Origin: Boesenbergia rotunda
Taxonomy: Eukaryota; Streptophyta; Magnoliopsida; Zingiberales; Zingiberaceae
Length of the DNA: 64,000 nt
Direction of reading: 5' to 3'
NCBI GenBank assembly: GCA_024364735.1
Contig: JAGFNQ010008706.1
Span: 88,880-152,879 of the forward strand
Below, piece by piece: positions 22,441-34,247 of the stretch. Each line of letters starts with the position of its first letter. Within the stretch, counting starts at the first letter, position 1. The notes under the pieces were generated by a model. That model had not been told where the DNA came from. It worked only from the letters and a program-made list of their open reading frames with translations, and searched no databases. The position numbers were made by a program, and so were the translations under genes.

Positions 22441-25400
22441 AGCACCTTCCCAACAACTCGTCCAATACCAAGGTGCCCCAGCGAAACTACACTATATGCA
22501 AGCTGAGCTGGAAGGTACCCCGATGCTGGAGGCCCAACCGACTATGATGAATGCCAGGGTTTTCTCGGTTACCAAGGAGGACGCTGCGGAAGCTTCTACG
22601 GTTGTCACAGGTCAGATACTTATTTTCAGTCAATACGCTACTGCATTATTTGATACTGGGGCGACGCACTCGTTCATTTCTGTGCTGTATACCAAGAAGA
22701 TAGATATGCTTCCGCAAGTGTTAGATTGCAAGTTCTTAACAACCCTGCCTTCGGGAGAAATAATGACATCCACTCACGTGCTGTGTGCGGTGCCGGTCGG
22801 AATCGCAGGAAGGGAACTCTACTGCGATCTGATAGTACTCGACATGCAAGATTACGATGTTATAATGGGAATGGATTTTCTGGGTAAATACGGTGCTTCT
22901 ATTGAGTGCCGTAAGCGAAAGGTGGTCTTTCGACCTAAGGCAGGTTCTATGTTTGAATTCGTTGGAGAGCCAAAGAAAAGAACCAGGAAATGCTTATCAA
23001 CTCTCCAAGCTCAGAAGATGTTGGACAAAGGATGTACTGGATTTCTAGCATATGTGGTTGATGCCAGTCAAATGAAGAACCAGAAGCTGGAAGATGTCAG
23101 GGTTGTATGCGATTACCCAGAGGTATTCCCAGATGAATTACCAGGGTTAGCTCCTGATAGAGAAGTGGAATTCGAGATCGAATTGGTTCCTGGTACTAAC
23201 CCGATCTCCAAGGCACCTTACCGTATGGCGCCGGTTGAATTAAAGGAGCTTCAAGAACAGCTACAGGAGTTGCTGGATAAGGGATTTATTCGCCCTAGTC
23301 ATTCCCCGTGGGGAGCTCCGGTACTGTTTGTGAAGAAGAAGGACGGATCTATGCGAATGTGTATAGATTATCGAGCGCTGAACAACGTAACGATCAAGAA
23401 CAGGTATCCCCTTCCGAGGATAGATGACCTGTTTGACCAGTTAAAGGGAGCCACTGTTTTCTCGAAAATTGATCTGAGGTTTGGTTATCATCAAGTTAGA
23501 GTAAAACAGGAGGATATTCCGAAGACGGCTTTCCGAACAAGGTACGGGCACTTTGAGTTCGTTGTTATGCCCTTCGGCGTGACAAATGCTCCTGCTATGT
23601 TTATGGACCTTATGAATCGGGTATTCTTGTCTTTCCTTGACAAATTTGTGATCGTCTTCATCGACGATATCCTTATTTATTCGAGGACCCAAGAAGAGCA
23701 CGCCGAGCACCTGAGGATAGTCTTACAGATTCTTCAGGAAAAGCAACTGTACGCAAAATTCTCCAAATGTGAGTTCTGGCTCGACCAAGTAGGCTTTTTG
23801 GGCCATATCATTTCCAAAGATGGGGTTATGGTAGATCCAACAAAGATTGAAGCTGTGAATAACTGGAACCGGCCAAAGAACGCCAGCGAAATCAGAAGTT
23901 TCCTTGGGCTGGCAGGCTATTATCGAAAATTTGTAGAGGACTTCTCGAGGATTGCAGCCCCTTTAACGGCTCTCACCCGGAAGGATAAGAAGTATGAATG
24001 GACGGAAAACTGTGAAAGGAGTTTCTTAGAACTAAAAAGGAGACTTACAAGCGCTCCAATCCTTACCCTTCCAGAATGTAATCAAAGCTTCGACATGTAT
24101 AGCGATGCCTCCAAACTGGGACTTGGAGCTGTACTTATGCAGAATGGAAAGGTTATTGCCTACGCCTCTAGACAACTCAAGGAACATGAACAGAATTACC
24201 CCACTCATGATCTGGAATTGGCCGCGGTGGTCTTCGCTCTTAAGATATGGAGGCATTATCTGTATGGAGCGCAGTGTAGGATTTATACAGACCACCAGAG
24301 TCTGCGATATTTCTTCACTCAGAAAGACCTGAATATGAGACAACGCCGATGGCTTGAGTTGGTGAAGGACTACGACTGCGAGATCTTCTACCATCCAGGG
24401 AAGGCAAACAAAGTGGCCGATGCACTCAGCCGGAAGTCAAGTGCCACCTTGATGTCCATATCTATATTACCCCGACCACTCGAAAGAGAAATTATGAATT
24501 TTGGAGTTGAGGTCATCTCCGGATGGCTTTCCACCATGACGATATCACCCACGCTGTTTGAGGACATATTGGAAAAACAAAATGGTGATCTGAGTCTTCG
24601 GAGAATCAAACAGGAGATTCTAGAAGGAAAGGGCGATGGTTTTCGAATCGCCGACGGGGGAGTACTCTATCTTGGGGATCGTCTATGTATTCCTAATGAT
24701 CCGGAGCTTCGAAGGGAAATACTGGCAGAAGCTCACGGAACCCCTTATTCGATGCATCCAGGATCCACCAAAATGTATCAAGATCTGAAGGAGAAGTTTT
24801 GGTGGTCCGGTATGAAGAGGGATGTGGCTCAGCATGTTAGTACTTGCCTGACATGCCAACGAGTGAAAGCAGAACACCAGCGACCCGGAGGAGCTCTGCA
24901 GCCACTCCCAATTCCGGAATGGAAATGGGAAGATATCTCTATGGATTTCATTTCAGGACTCCCTAGGACTACGAATGGATATGATGCGATTTGGGTAATT
25001 GTGGACAGGCTGACGAAGTCTGCTCACTTCCTGGCAATCAAGATGACTTATTCAATTGAGCAACTGGCTCAATTATATGTTAAGGTGATAATCAGACTTC
25101 ATGGAGTTCCCAAGACCATCATCTCAGATAGGGATGGTCACTTTACTTCGCATTTTTGGGAGTGTGTTCAGAAGTCTCTCGGCACTAAATTACGATTTAG
25201 CACCGCCTTTCACCCTCAGACCGACGGGCAAACCGAACGAGTGAATCAAGTACTAGAGGACATGTTGCGGGCTTGTGCCTTGGATTTCAAAGGGAGCTGG
25301 TGTCGATATCTATGTTTAGCGGAATTCGCTTACAACAATAGCTACCAAGCTACTATCGGAATGGCACCTTATGAAGCTTTGTACGGGAGGAGATGTAGGT

Positions 25401-25612
25401 CTCCGATCTGTTGGTACGAAGGTGGTGAAAAGAAGGAAATGGGGCTCACAACGGATGTCATCGACAGCACCACCCGAGCTATACAGAATATTCGACAACG
25501 GATAGAAGCTGCTCAGAGCCGGCAGAAGAGTTATGCAGATGTCCGGCGTAGACCACTGGAATTTAATGTTGGAGATTTGGTGTTCCTCAAAGTGGCTCCT
25601 ATGAAAGGGTGA
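22331..25612 (+). pseudogene. pol of Gypsy copy 2: protease, RT, RNase H, integrase
   Basis: A long open frame of 1093 codons; recognisable pol starts at about 22440, the first residues being out-of-frame gag. Domains in order: retropepsin-like protease (ALFDTGATHSFIS, about 22650); RT (SPWGAPVLFVKKKDGSMRMC; catalytic FIDD at about 23658); RNase H (YSDASKLGLGAVL near 24100; YASRQLKEHE); integrase zinc region (HPGSTK...CLTCQRVKAEH, 24750-24870) and catalytic core with the Asp, Asp and Glu in MDFISG, SDRDGHF and GQTERVNQ. The frame ends early at 25610, where a run of three Gs replaces the four Gs of copy 1 and creates a TGA. Apart from that, and the separate chromodomain shift, the enzymatic core looks intact. 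Confidence 0.93.
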
Positions 25613-25980
25613 CAAGATTTGGGAGGAAAGGAAAACTAAGTCCGCGTTATGTGGGGCCGTACCTGATTCTGAAAAGAGTCGGTAAGGTGGCATATGAGCT
25701 AGAGCTGCCTCCAGAGATGTCGGCTATCCATAACGTGTTCCACGTGTCAATGCTTAAAAAGTGTATCCCAAATATGGATCAAGTGATCGAGCCACAGACA
25801 GTACAAGTTCAAGAGGACTTAAGTTATGAAAGCAGACCGATCCAGATCTTGGATCGGGAAGTCAAGAAGCTGAGGAGGAAGGAGGTACCCTTAGTCAAGG
25901 TCTTATGGCAAGTCAACGGTTCGAGGAAGCTACCTGGGAACGCGAGGACGAGATGAGGCGCAAGTACCCGGAGTTATTCT
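25609..25980 (+). pseudogene. Chromodomain end of Gypsy copy 2 (frameshifted)
   Basis: Continues pol after the one-base loss at 25605: SPRYVGPYLILKRVG, LPPEMSAIHNVFHVSMLKKC, then the chromodomain RPIQILDREVKKLRRKEVP. A second loss, one A at about 25913 relative to copy 1, shifts the frame inside the chromodomain so the EEATWE part is read wrongly. Confidence 0.88.
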
Positions 25981-26007
25981 AAGTTCGAGGACGAACTTTC
26001 ACGAGGT

Positions 26008-26016
26008 ATGGGGGAT
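26008..26016 (+). other. Polypurine tract of Gypsy copy 2
   Basis: TATGGGGGA just before TTGTAACGACTCGG at the LTR start; same in copy 1. Confidence 0.75.
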
Positions 26017-29000
26017 TGTAACGACTCGGAAAATTTTCTTAATATTTTCTTTAAAATATTGATCATGTTTAGATAATTTTCCGAGGGACCTAGAGATATT
26101 AGTACGAACCTTAGCCTAGAAATCCATGATTTTTCTCATTTAAATTGAGAAACTAAGTGCTAATGGGCCTTATATGGGCTTTTTAGTACCATGGTTATTG
26201 GTAGATTTTAGGTAAAATTTAATATAAATATGAATGGGTTTTAATGAGGAATATTAGCATGATTATGGGTGAGTTTTAAGGGAATTTTCGAAATAATAAA
26301 ATAAAAAAATAATAATAATAAAACAAAATAAAGTGCATGGACCAAGGATTGAACTTTGGACCTCTTAAACCACCATGCATGCACTAAGCAATTCACCTAG
26401 CAAGGGAGTGCTATGAAGGAATGAAGTGGATTTTTGTTAAGGCTAAAGGAAGTGAAGAGTCACCATGAGAGGAGGCACCATGTCTCTTCACTTGCCCCTC
26501 TTCATTGTGTATAAATGAGAGATAACTTAACACTTAAGAGTTATTTCTCTTCTCTTCATCCACCAAGCCTCTCCCCTTTTCTTCTTCATCCTTCTAGCCG
26601 AACCCCATAGGAGGGTTTTCCCTTGGGAAAAGTTCCCTAGAATGCCTCTCCTTCAAGATCCAAGGTTTTTGTTCAAGGTTACAAAGGCTAGAGGTGGTCA
26701 AAAGGCAACAAGGTCTTCATCCTTCTCCCAAATCTAAGGTCTATAACCAAGATAGTCTAAGGTAAGACTCCCTCACCTGTGATATAATAGTTCTCCTTGA
26801 AGTTTATCATGATATGAAGTTTTGTTTGGGATTTTATGTTGAAAAGAAACCATGAACCCTAATCCTAAACTTTCGGCCACCATAGGTTTTGGGTCCAAGG
26901 TGATGTTAAAAACCTCACTCATGCTTTCTAATGTGTTCTCATGATGAATATAGAATAAAATATAATTTTGGGGAATTTTTAGGGTACCCTAAGACCCTTT
27001 AGGGTTTGGGACCTTCACCATGATTCCATGGTTAGGATTGGACCTAACCCTTCAAGTATGTACCTTGTGTATCCTCATGATACAAGGGGAGGTTGAAGGT
27101 GATTTATGTGAATTTTCACAAGGCCTTGCAACCTTACAAGTTTCGGCCAAGATGAGAAGTAGGGCTAAAAGTTAGGGTTTACTTCAAGTGTGGGTTCCAA
27201 AGGCCCCTATGGTATGGTATGGTTGGTGTTTAATGTTTAATTGGGAATTTTATGAAATTTTTCCATGTCCCCATGGCCTTGCAAGTTTCGGCCAACCCTA
27301 AGAAGTAGGGCTAAAAGTTAGGGTTAACCCTAATCATGAGCCCTAATGGGCCTTATAGGTAATGTATGGTTGTTCCTTTTCCTTATGCTACCTTACATGT
27401 CATTTGAATGATGGAACTCCTCCCTTACAAGTTTCAGCCAAGCCATGTAAATGGGGTTTAGGTGGAGTTAGGGTTTTAAGAATGATGGGTTATGGCTTAT
27501 TATGATGTGTATATAAAGGTTCAAGCATGTGGTAGAAATTATGTTACCTATAACCCTATCCTTAAGTACTATGTTTCATGGTGGTCTGTTTATGTTAGAT
27601 GCCATGCTTAATAGGATTTATTCATGAATGTCTTATGTTCTATGCCATGCACTTAGATAGTGTGTAGCATATTTATAGAAGTCCTACATGCATGCTTGTG
27701 ATAGATACTATGCTTATGTACGAAATGCAATGCTTACCTTATGTATCATGATCATGCAAGCTCTATGGAATAGGATGATGGTCTATGTACGCATGTCATG
27801 TTTTATGAATATAATGCAATGCTTACCTTATATGCCATGATCATGCAAGCGCTATGAACAAGAATGTTGTTTTATGTAAGCATGCCATGTTTTATGAATA
27901 AAGTTAATGCAAGCACTATGAACAAGAATGATGTTTTATGTAAGCATGCCATGTTTTATGAATGAAGATAATGCTTATGCCTTTAAGGCATAATGATGCT
28001 AAGCATTAAGTATGAACAATGAAAGGTCAAGTATGCTTTATGTCATGCTTCATGTAACAAAGCTATGTTATGTCTAAGTATGCTATGAATGTCTTATGAA
28101 TGATGAAGCATGTAAAGTTATTTTACTTTATGAATGGGCTTGTACCGGACCAAAGTATGGGTCTAAGGGATGGGCACCTTAAGAACGCCCCGGTTCTGGA
28201 CTACCGACTATGCTGTCCACGGTTCTGGGACTACCGAAGCTGTCCAACAGGGATGGGCACCTTAAGAACGCCCCGGTTCTGGACTACCGACTATGCTGTC
28301 CACGGTTCTGGCACTACCGTAGCTGTCCTTACCCTAGTAGGTCGAGACTAGCTACCTCGTATTTACTTAGGGATGCGCACACATGATGTATGTATGTGGT
28401 ACAAGCCGGGGACCCCAATAATGTCATGATTATGTTTAAGTATTTAAAAGTATGATTTTAAAAGTTAAGCATCCTTATGTATATACATTTGACTCATGCA
28501 TTCATTCATGTTATGCATTATGCCAGGATAGTATTGTTTTATGCTTATGTTTCATGTTAAGAATTATGCATGATAGTAAACGTCTTATGTTTATGTTTAT
28601 GTTAAGAAGATGCCCATATGCTATGTCAGGAATCATGCCATGTTAAGTATACTTATATTCATGTTTATGCCATGCATCATGCCATGTTAAGTATACTTAT
28701 ATTCATGTTTATGCCATGTATCATGCCATGTTAAGTATATTTATATTTATGTTTATGTCATGTATCATGCCATGTTAAGTATACTTATATTCATGTTTAT
28801 GCCATGTATCATGTCATGTTAAGTATATTTATATTTATGTTTATGCCATGTATCAGGCCATGTTAAGTATACTTATATTTATGTTTATGCCATGTCTCAT
28901 GTCATGTTAAATGTATTTTACGTTCATGTATTATGCAAGAACTATGTCATGCTAAGTGATTTTAGATGCTTATGTCCTATGTAAAGCACCAAGTTATGTT

Positions 29001-29427
29001 CATGTTTCGTGTGCTTATGATTAATTTGATGAATGGTTTTAGTGAGTAGGAAAGAGTCTTACTAAGCCTATGTGCTTATAGTCTTATGCTCCTTATACCG
29101 CAGATCAAGCAGGAGGATGATGAGGAAGCAGCAGGAGGGGCAGGAACGTGTGTGTGGTAGTGACTTGGCCAAGAAATAGATATATTTACAAGTCTTATGC
29201 TAAAACTTTACGTTTGCTACTTATGTGCCTAATGGATGGCTTATGTGACTTCATGACATGATGATAAGTACGATGTTAATAATGCTAAGTTCCCATGTCA
29301 CTATGTTAGGAAGGATAGCTAGGTGCATGTATGTGTAAGTTTAACTTATTCCGCTGTATTACGATGTTCACATGCCCTACGTATGTTAGCGTAACGCCGC
29401 TTTAGGAAAAAAAAAGCGGGCGTTGCA
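26017..29427 (+). repeat. 3' LTR of Gypsy copy 2
   Basis: Near-copy of 17687-21144 with the same ends. It abuts inverted Copia-C LTR sequence at 29428. Confidence 0.93.
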
Positions 29428-30676
29428 TGAATATCGAAAGGAAAATTTTGGACAATTAAGAGAAATTACGCAGCGGAAAGAATAAAACAAAGTCGCTAAC
29501 ACAGTTTGTTTTACTTGTTTCGGAGTCACGGTCGGCTCTTACTCTAAGGCCCATGGTCCTTGACCGTTTATGATGGGCAATTCTATATTCGAAGAATGTT
29601 TACAATTTGGAGTACAGATATAGAATTAAACAGGAAGTTACAACACTTAAGAAATTTAAGCTGTTACCGACGACCGGAGTGGATGGAATTTTGGAGCAGC
29701 GGGTCCTCGTCGGTGGTTGAATCGCGAGTGCGGAGCGTGTCGGAGCGTAGCGCTTGAACGAAAGTCTTGAGAGCGAGATTTTCAAGTTGTTCTGAAGTCC
29801 TGGGGGTGAACCCCTATTTATACTGGTCGCCAAGGCGCCTGTGTTGAAGGGGGCGCCTACACGTGGCCTCTTCTGCGAGAACTCCTTTCCGCAGACTCGA
29901 CCAACGCTTATCCCTTCAACTGGAGTGCTTGAGCTGACTGGGGCGCCTGTGTTAACACAGGCGCCTAGCTTGACTTGGTCCAAAGGCTTTCATGGCAGTT
30001 TGCTTCGATGGCTTGGATTTGGCCTTGCACTGGGGCGCTTGTATCCACACAAGCGCCTAGCCCAGTGAGACGCCTCCTTCTAATGAGGCGCCTGAGCTGC
30101 AGAAACACTGTTCCTTCGTTTCCTGTAACCAGGGTTAGTTCCAAACACAAGAAGCAAATATGCATGATATATTAAACATTGTTTACAGCCTAAGCTGTCT
30201 TGGTTCTGACTTCGGGTCTCCCAAATGGAACCCTAGGTCGAACCGATGCCTAATGTTCCCTCCTACGGGGAACGCCTCCTCACCTACGCCTCTCGGGAGA
30301 ATTTACTTTTTTGCCAACCGGCTCCTTCGGTTGGACTTTTGCCCAACTTCACTCACCAGGTCTTCTGTGCCCAGTCCTCGACCAGGTCTTAGTGCCCAGC
30401 TTCACTCACCAGGTCTTCGGTGCCCTGTCCTCGACCAGGTCTTAGTGCCCAGCTTCACTCACCAGGTCTTATTGCCCAACTTTACGTTAGGACTTAGTTG
30501 CCCAGCCCGCGGCCAGGACTTAGTGCCCAATTCAAAGAACTAGGACTTAGTGCCTAGTGTACCTAGGACTTTCCTGCACACTTAGTAACTTTGCTAGATC
30601 ACAACCAATTCTAAACTTCTGAACCCTTTGCCATTATCAAAACATAGGTTCGACCTTGGTGCTTCCGGCACCAACA
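29428..30676 (-). repeat. 3' LTR of Copia-C (inverted, 3'-truncated)
   Basis: Read on the minus strand it starts TGTTGGTGCCGGAAGCACC and runs to GATATTCA, where Copia-B continues with a C-run and GATCCAACA. It contains a TATA box (29815-29822 as TATAAATA), GGCGCC inverted repeats (29830-30095) and a hairpin run (30341-30567). Confidence 0.9.
30341..30567 (-). repeat. U3 hairpin run of Copia-C LTR
   Basis: On the minus strand, stems include CCTAGTTC-TTT-GAATTGGG, CCTGGCC-GCG-GGCTGGG, CCTAAC-GTAAA-GTTGGG and CCTGGTC-GAG-GACTGGG. The frame CCT...TGGGC is shared with Copia-B, the stem interiors differ, and pairing is kept. One unit (CCTGGTC with GACAGGG) has a mismatch. Confidence 0.75.
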
Positions 30677-30690
30677 ATCTCTCCCTTTTT
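30677..30690 (-). other. Polypurine tract of Copia-C
   Basis: Minus-strand AAAAAGGGAGAGAT directly before the LTR start. Confidence 0.85.
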
Positions 30691-32101
30691 GATTTATGGC
30701 AACATGGTTCAAAAAGTTAAGTTATATTATAGCAATCTAACAATACTAACAATAGAATATTATCTCCCCTTGAATTTCACATTCTCCCCCTGAAATTTTC
30801 AATGTCACGTGGGTTTTGTAATCTTTCTAAGTGCTAAGTGTTTAGCAAAAAGCTTTAAGTTTTTGACTAAGTATTTTTTGGAAATTGTACTCAAGAACAC
30901 TTAGGCACTTTTTGAAAAGGTTTTGTAAGCCTGATTTTTTGTTTCAATATTTTAAAAATTTACTTAGGAAAAACAAGTTTTGAAAATTGATTTTCCTTAC
31001 AAAGTTTTAATTTTGAGATCTTGGAAAAACTTTCCCAACTTAGAAAAATTTCCTTAAAAACATTTTCACAAAAAGAATTTGTTTACTAGGAAAAATTTAC
31101 TTAGCACATTTGCCAACAAGTTTTTTGAAAAATAATTTAGCTTAGGCAAATTTGTTTTCTAAGAAACAATTTTCCTTAGAAATGTTTTTCAAAATACACT
31201 TAGAAAATTTGATGTTTTTTCGAAGTGTTTTGAGAGCACTTAGAACTACTTTAAAAGTTTGAAGCACTTGAAAAATACTTAGGAAAAATTTAAAAACCTT
31301 TTATGTGCTTTTAAAAAAACTTTTTAGAAAAAATTTGAAATACTTAAAACAATTTAAAAAGTTTTTTTAAGTTTAAAGAACTTTCAAGTATTTAAAAACT
31401 GAGCACTTAGAACTTTACTTTTTGAAAAAGAGATAGAAAATTTTGACAAATTTGAAAAAAATTTCTCTCTTTCTTTTGTTTCTCTCCCCCTTTGCCATAT
31501 ATAAAAAAAAATTGATACCAATTATAGCAAGTAAATTAGAGCTAGTAAGAAATTGAAATTCTGTATTGAACCAACTCTAATAAAAAAACTGGACCAAACC
31601 AAATTAAACCGATCTTATTCGGGTCTTGTCTAACCCTGTTAGCTACTTACTAACTGCCATCAACAGTAGCTTTCACTAGGGTTAGTCAAGTTAAGTGATC
31701 TGATCAAGTTAGATTTTCTATGCTTGACACTTAACCTGATTGTTGTTCAACTTGTATTTATTACCCCAATTACTGCAGATGCACTAACTTAAAGCATCTT
31801 GAATCAAGGCATAGACCTAAACATCTCAACCCAGTCTAGGTTATCAATCAAAAGTACCCTAAGGTGCTTGTGAGATGCTGGCTTCTAGATCTATAGGTGC
31901 ATGCAGTTCTAGGGTTAGGGCCTAGGCTAAGTCCATTTGCGAAAAAGCCCTAGTTTTGAAGGGGGTAGTTTTTGAAAGAAAACTAAGTTGGAAAATCATT
32001 TTAAATTCAAAAACTGGATAAATGAAATGATAATCTTGCTAATTTTCGAAAAAAATTACGAAAAATAGGAAATGTTTTTAAGAAAACAATATAAATCAGT
32101 C
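30691..32101 (-). other. 3' noncoding region of Copia-C
   Basis: AT-rich, many TTAGGAAAAA-like words, no reading frame of interest. The part nearest pol is homologous to 8935-9474 of Copia-B. Confidence 0.65.
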
Positions 32102-33218
32102 CTATTCTACTAAGCACAACCCTAATTGCCTTCTTAGTTTGCTAAACTCAGACTCAGGTAAGGGTTTGGTAAAGATATTAGCTAGGTTGGATTTTGAGTC
32201 CACATGCTTAAGTACTATTTCACCCCTGGCTACATGATCCCTTACAAAATGATGTTTAACTTCTATATGTTTTGTTCGGGAATGTTGAATTGGGTTTTTA
32301 GTCAAGTTAATTGAGCTAATGTTATCAATATAGACTTGGATTTGGGTGTAGTCAAGTTGGAAGTCCTTAAGAGTGTGCATCATCCACAAAAGTTATGCTA
32401 CACATTCTCCTAGGGCAACATATTCTGCATCTGTTGTGGACAATGCTACGCAGTGTTGCTTTCTACTACACCAGCTGACTAGGCTATGCCCTAATAGTTG
32501 GCAACTTCCACTGATACTTTTTCTATCTAATTTGCACCCAGCATAGTCAGAGTTAGAATATCCTGATAATTCAAAAGTGGAAGTCCTAGGATACCAAATC
32601 CCTACATTTAGGGTACCCTTAAAGTACCTAAGTGCTCGTTTTAGGGCTGCTAAGTGGGATTCCATAGCATAAGTTTGGTACCTAGCACACATTCCTACAG
32701 AAAATAAGATATCAGGTCTACTTGCGTCAAGTAAAGTAGGCTACCAATCATGTTTCGGTATAGGTTAAGATCTACAGGCTTTCCTTCAGGGTCATTATCT
32801 ATTTTGACATTTGTAGCCATAGGGGTACTTAAGCTTTTGGAATTATCCATTTTGAATTTCTTTATTAGCTCTTTGGCATACTTGGATTGGTGAACATAAT
32901 TACCATCTCTAGTCTGTTTAATTTGTAATCCTAAGAAAAAGTTGAGCTCACCTACCAAGCTCATTTCGAATTCACTTTCCATTATTTTTACAAATTCTTT
33001 TAGAAAGTTAGAGTTGGTGGACCCAAAAATTATATCATCCACATAAATTTGTGCAATGAAAAGATCTTTTTCTAAGGTTTTAACGAAAAGGGTAGAGTCA
33101 ATTTGACCTTGGTTAAATTCCTTAGAAATTAGATAAGTTGATAAACGTTCATACCATGCCCTAGGTGCTTGTATCAACCCATAAAGTGCTTTTCTAAATT
33201 TAAAAACATAGTCAGGTT
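32102..33218 (-). pseudogene. RT and RNase H end of Copia-C pol
   Basis: Minus-strand reading: RT from KPDYVFKF...QAPRAWYERLSTYL, catalytic IAQIYVDDIIFGS (near 33030), FFLGLQIKQ; then RNase H (SWCSRKQHCVALSTTDAEYV) and the terminal HVDSKSNLANIFTKPLPE. One base is missing near 32725 relative to Copia-B, which shifts the frame between RT and RNase H, and a CAA-to-TAA stop lies at 32390-32392. The 5' part is removed at 33218 by Copia-D. The RT catalytic Asp pair is present. Confidence 0.9.
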
Positions 33219-33685
33219 TGTTGGGGCAATCGACCCAGAGATGATCTGGAAAATCATGATATTTTGATGTGTGGGCAACATGGTTAAGTTAGGATGTGTG
33301 TTGTTCTCATGTGTACATGAGTGTGTAGGTGTACAGGTACACATGGACTTGGTTGATGTCTTCAGGTGAAGGATGACATGGAGGCAAGCTGGAGGCTTCT
33401 GTGCATCCGAGGGACGATTGGATAGCAGGGATGATGAGCCGAGGGACGCGGACTTCGAGGCGTACGTGAAGGGTGGCATGGAGGCAAGCTGGAGGCTTGC
33501 GTGCGCATCCGAGGGACGAGGGCCGAAGATGAAGAGGGCGTGAAGGCAACAATCAAGACTGCTGGTGAAGAGTCAACTGAGTTGTGAGGGTCTGAGTATA
33601 AGTGTTTGTACTCAGGAGCTAAGCCAGGAGGGTTTGAGTGCGGAGCGACTTGTACTCAGGAGTGAAACCCTAGGCTTAGGTGTGT

Positions 33686-33812
33686 ACCAGTCGACTGGTC
33701 CATGGGCAGTCGACTGGTATAGGCTAAAACAGGCTGGCAGATTCGAACGTTGTGATGTAACGGTCGAATCTGAGTGGGACCAATCGACTGCCCCAGGGGC
33801 AGTCGACTGGTA
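33686..33812 (+). promoter_or_regulatory. GTCGAC palindrome cluster, Copia-D 5' LTR
   Basis: A perfect 14-bp palindrome ACCAGTCGACTGGT (33686-33699), a second CAGTCGACTGGT (33707-33718), and CGACTGCCCC-A-GGGGCAGTCG (33785-33805). They end about 25 bp before the TATA-like box. Confidence 0.7.
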
Positions 33813-33835
33813 GCGACTATTTCAGATTCGAGCCC

Positions 33836-33844
33836 TATTTAAAT
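33836..33844 (+). promoter_or_regulatory. TATA-like box of Copia-D 5' LTR
   Basis: TATTTAAAT, conserved in the 3' LTR at 39631-39639. Confidence 0.6.
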
Positions 33845-34177
33845 GGGCTCGTTTCCTACTAGCTTGCTTGACGAAACTCGCTTAGGTAAAGTGAGTTAGT
33901 AGTCTACTATGATCAGAAAGCGTCCGAAGTGTTATGGTGAGCTTTCTCCACCCACAAGGAGCGACAGATCTAGCCGGAGGTTATCCGGGGGTTGATCCAC
34001 CGACGGATTCTTGGATTAGTCACCCGTCCGGGGTGGATACCAAGTAAATCAGGTTGTTAGCATTGTTTATTTTACTTTGCATATTATTGTTTCCGCTGCG
34101 CTAACGACCTTGTAGAGAAATGGACGACAAAGTGCTATTCACCCCCCCCTCTAGCACACCGAAAATGATCCATCAGT

Positions 34178-34190
34178 TGGTATCAGAGCG
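34178..34190 (+). other. Primer binding site, Copia-D
   Basis: TGGTATCAGAGCG just after the LTR, matching initiator tRNA-Met. Confidence 0.88.
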
Positions 34191-34247
34191 AAGGACCGCT
34201 CTTGGTCGGACTAACCCGCCAAGGGAGCACATGCTAGAGGAAGAAGA

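Larger units (their letters stand above)
17687..29427 (+). mobile_element. Gypsy copy 2: Tekay/Del-like chromovirus, near full length
   Basis: 5' LTR (17687-21144), PBS, gag, pol in the Ty3/Gypsy order (protease, RT, RNase H, integrase), chromodomain, polypurine tract and 3' LTR (26017-29427). The 5' LTR is at the same time the 3' LTR of the truncated copy 1, so no target duplication can be read. Frameshifts in gag and at 25605 and 25913 inactivate it. LTRs of 3.4 kb fit the Tekay/Del lineage. Confidence 0.92.
29428..33218 (-). mobile_element. Copia-C: inverted Sirevirus-like fragment (3' LTR and pol end)
   Basis: On the minus strand: the end of RT, RNase H, 3' noncoding DNA, polypurine tract, and a 3' LTR of the Copia-A/B type. 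Its LTR end is cut by the Gypsy LTR (the last ~32 bp seen in Copia-B are missing), and its internal region is cut by Copia-D at 33219. It is more intact in the shared part of pol than Copia-B. Confidence 0.9.
33219..34175 (+). repeat. 5' LTR of Copia-D
   Basis: TGTTGGGGCAATCGACCC... to GATCCATCA, followed by the PBS. Contains GTCGAC palindromes at 33686-33812 and a TATTTAAAT box at 33836-33844. Confidence 0.88.
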
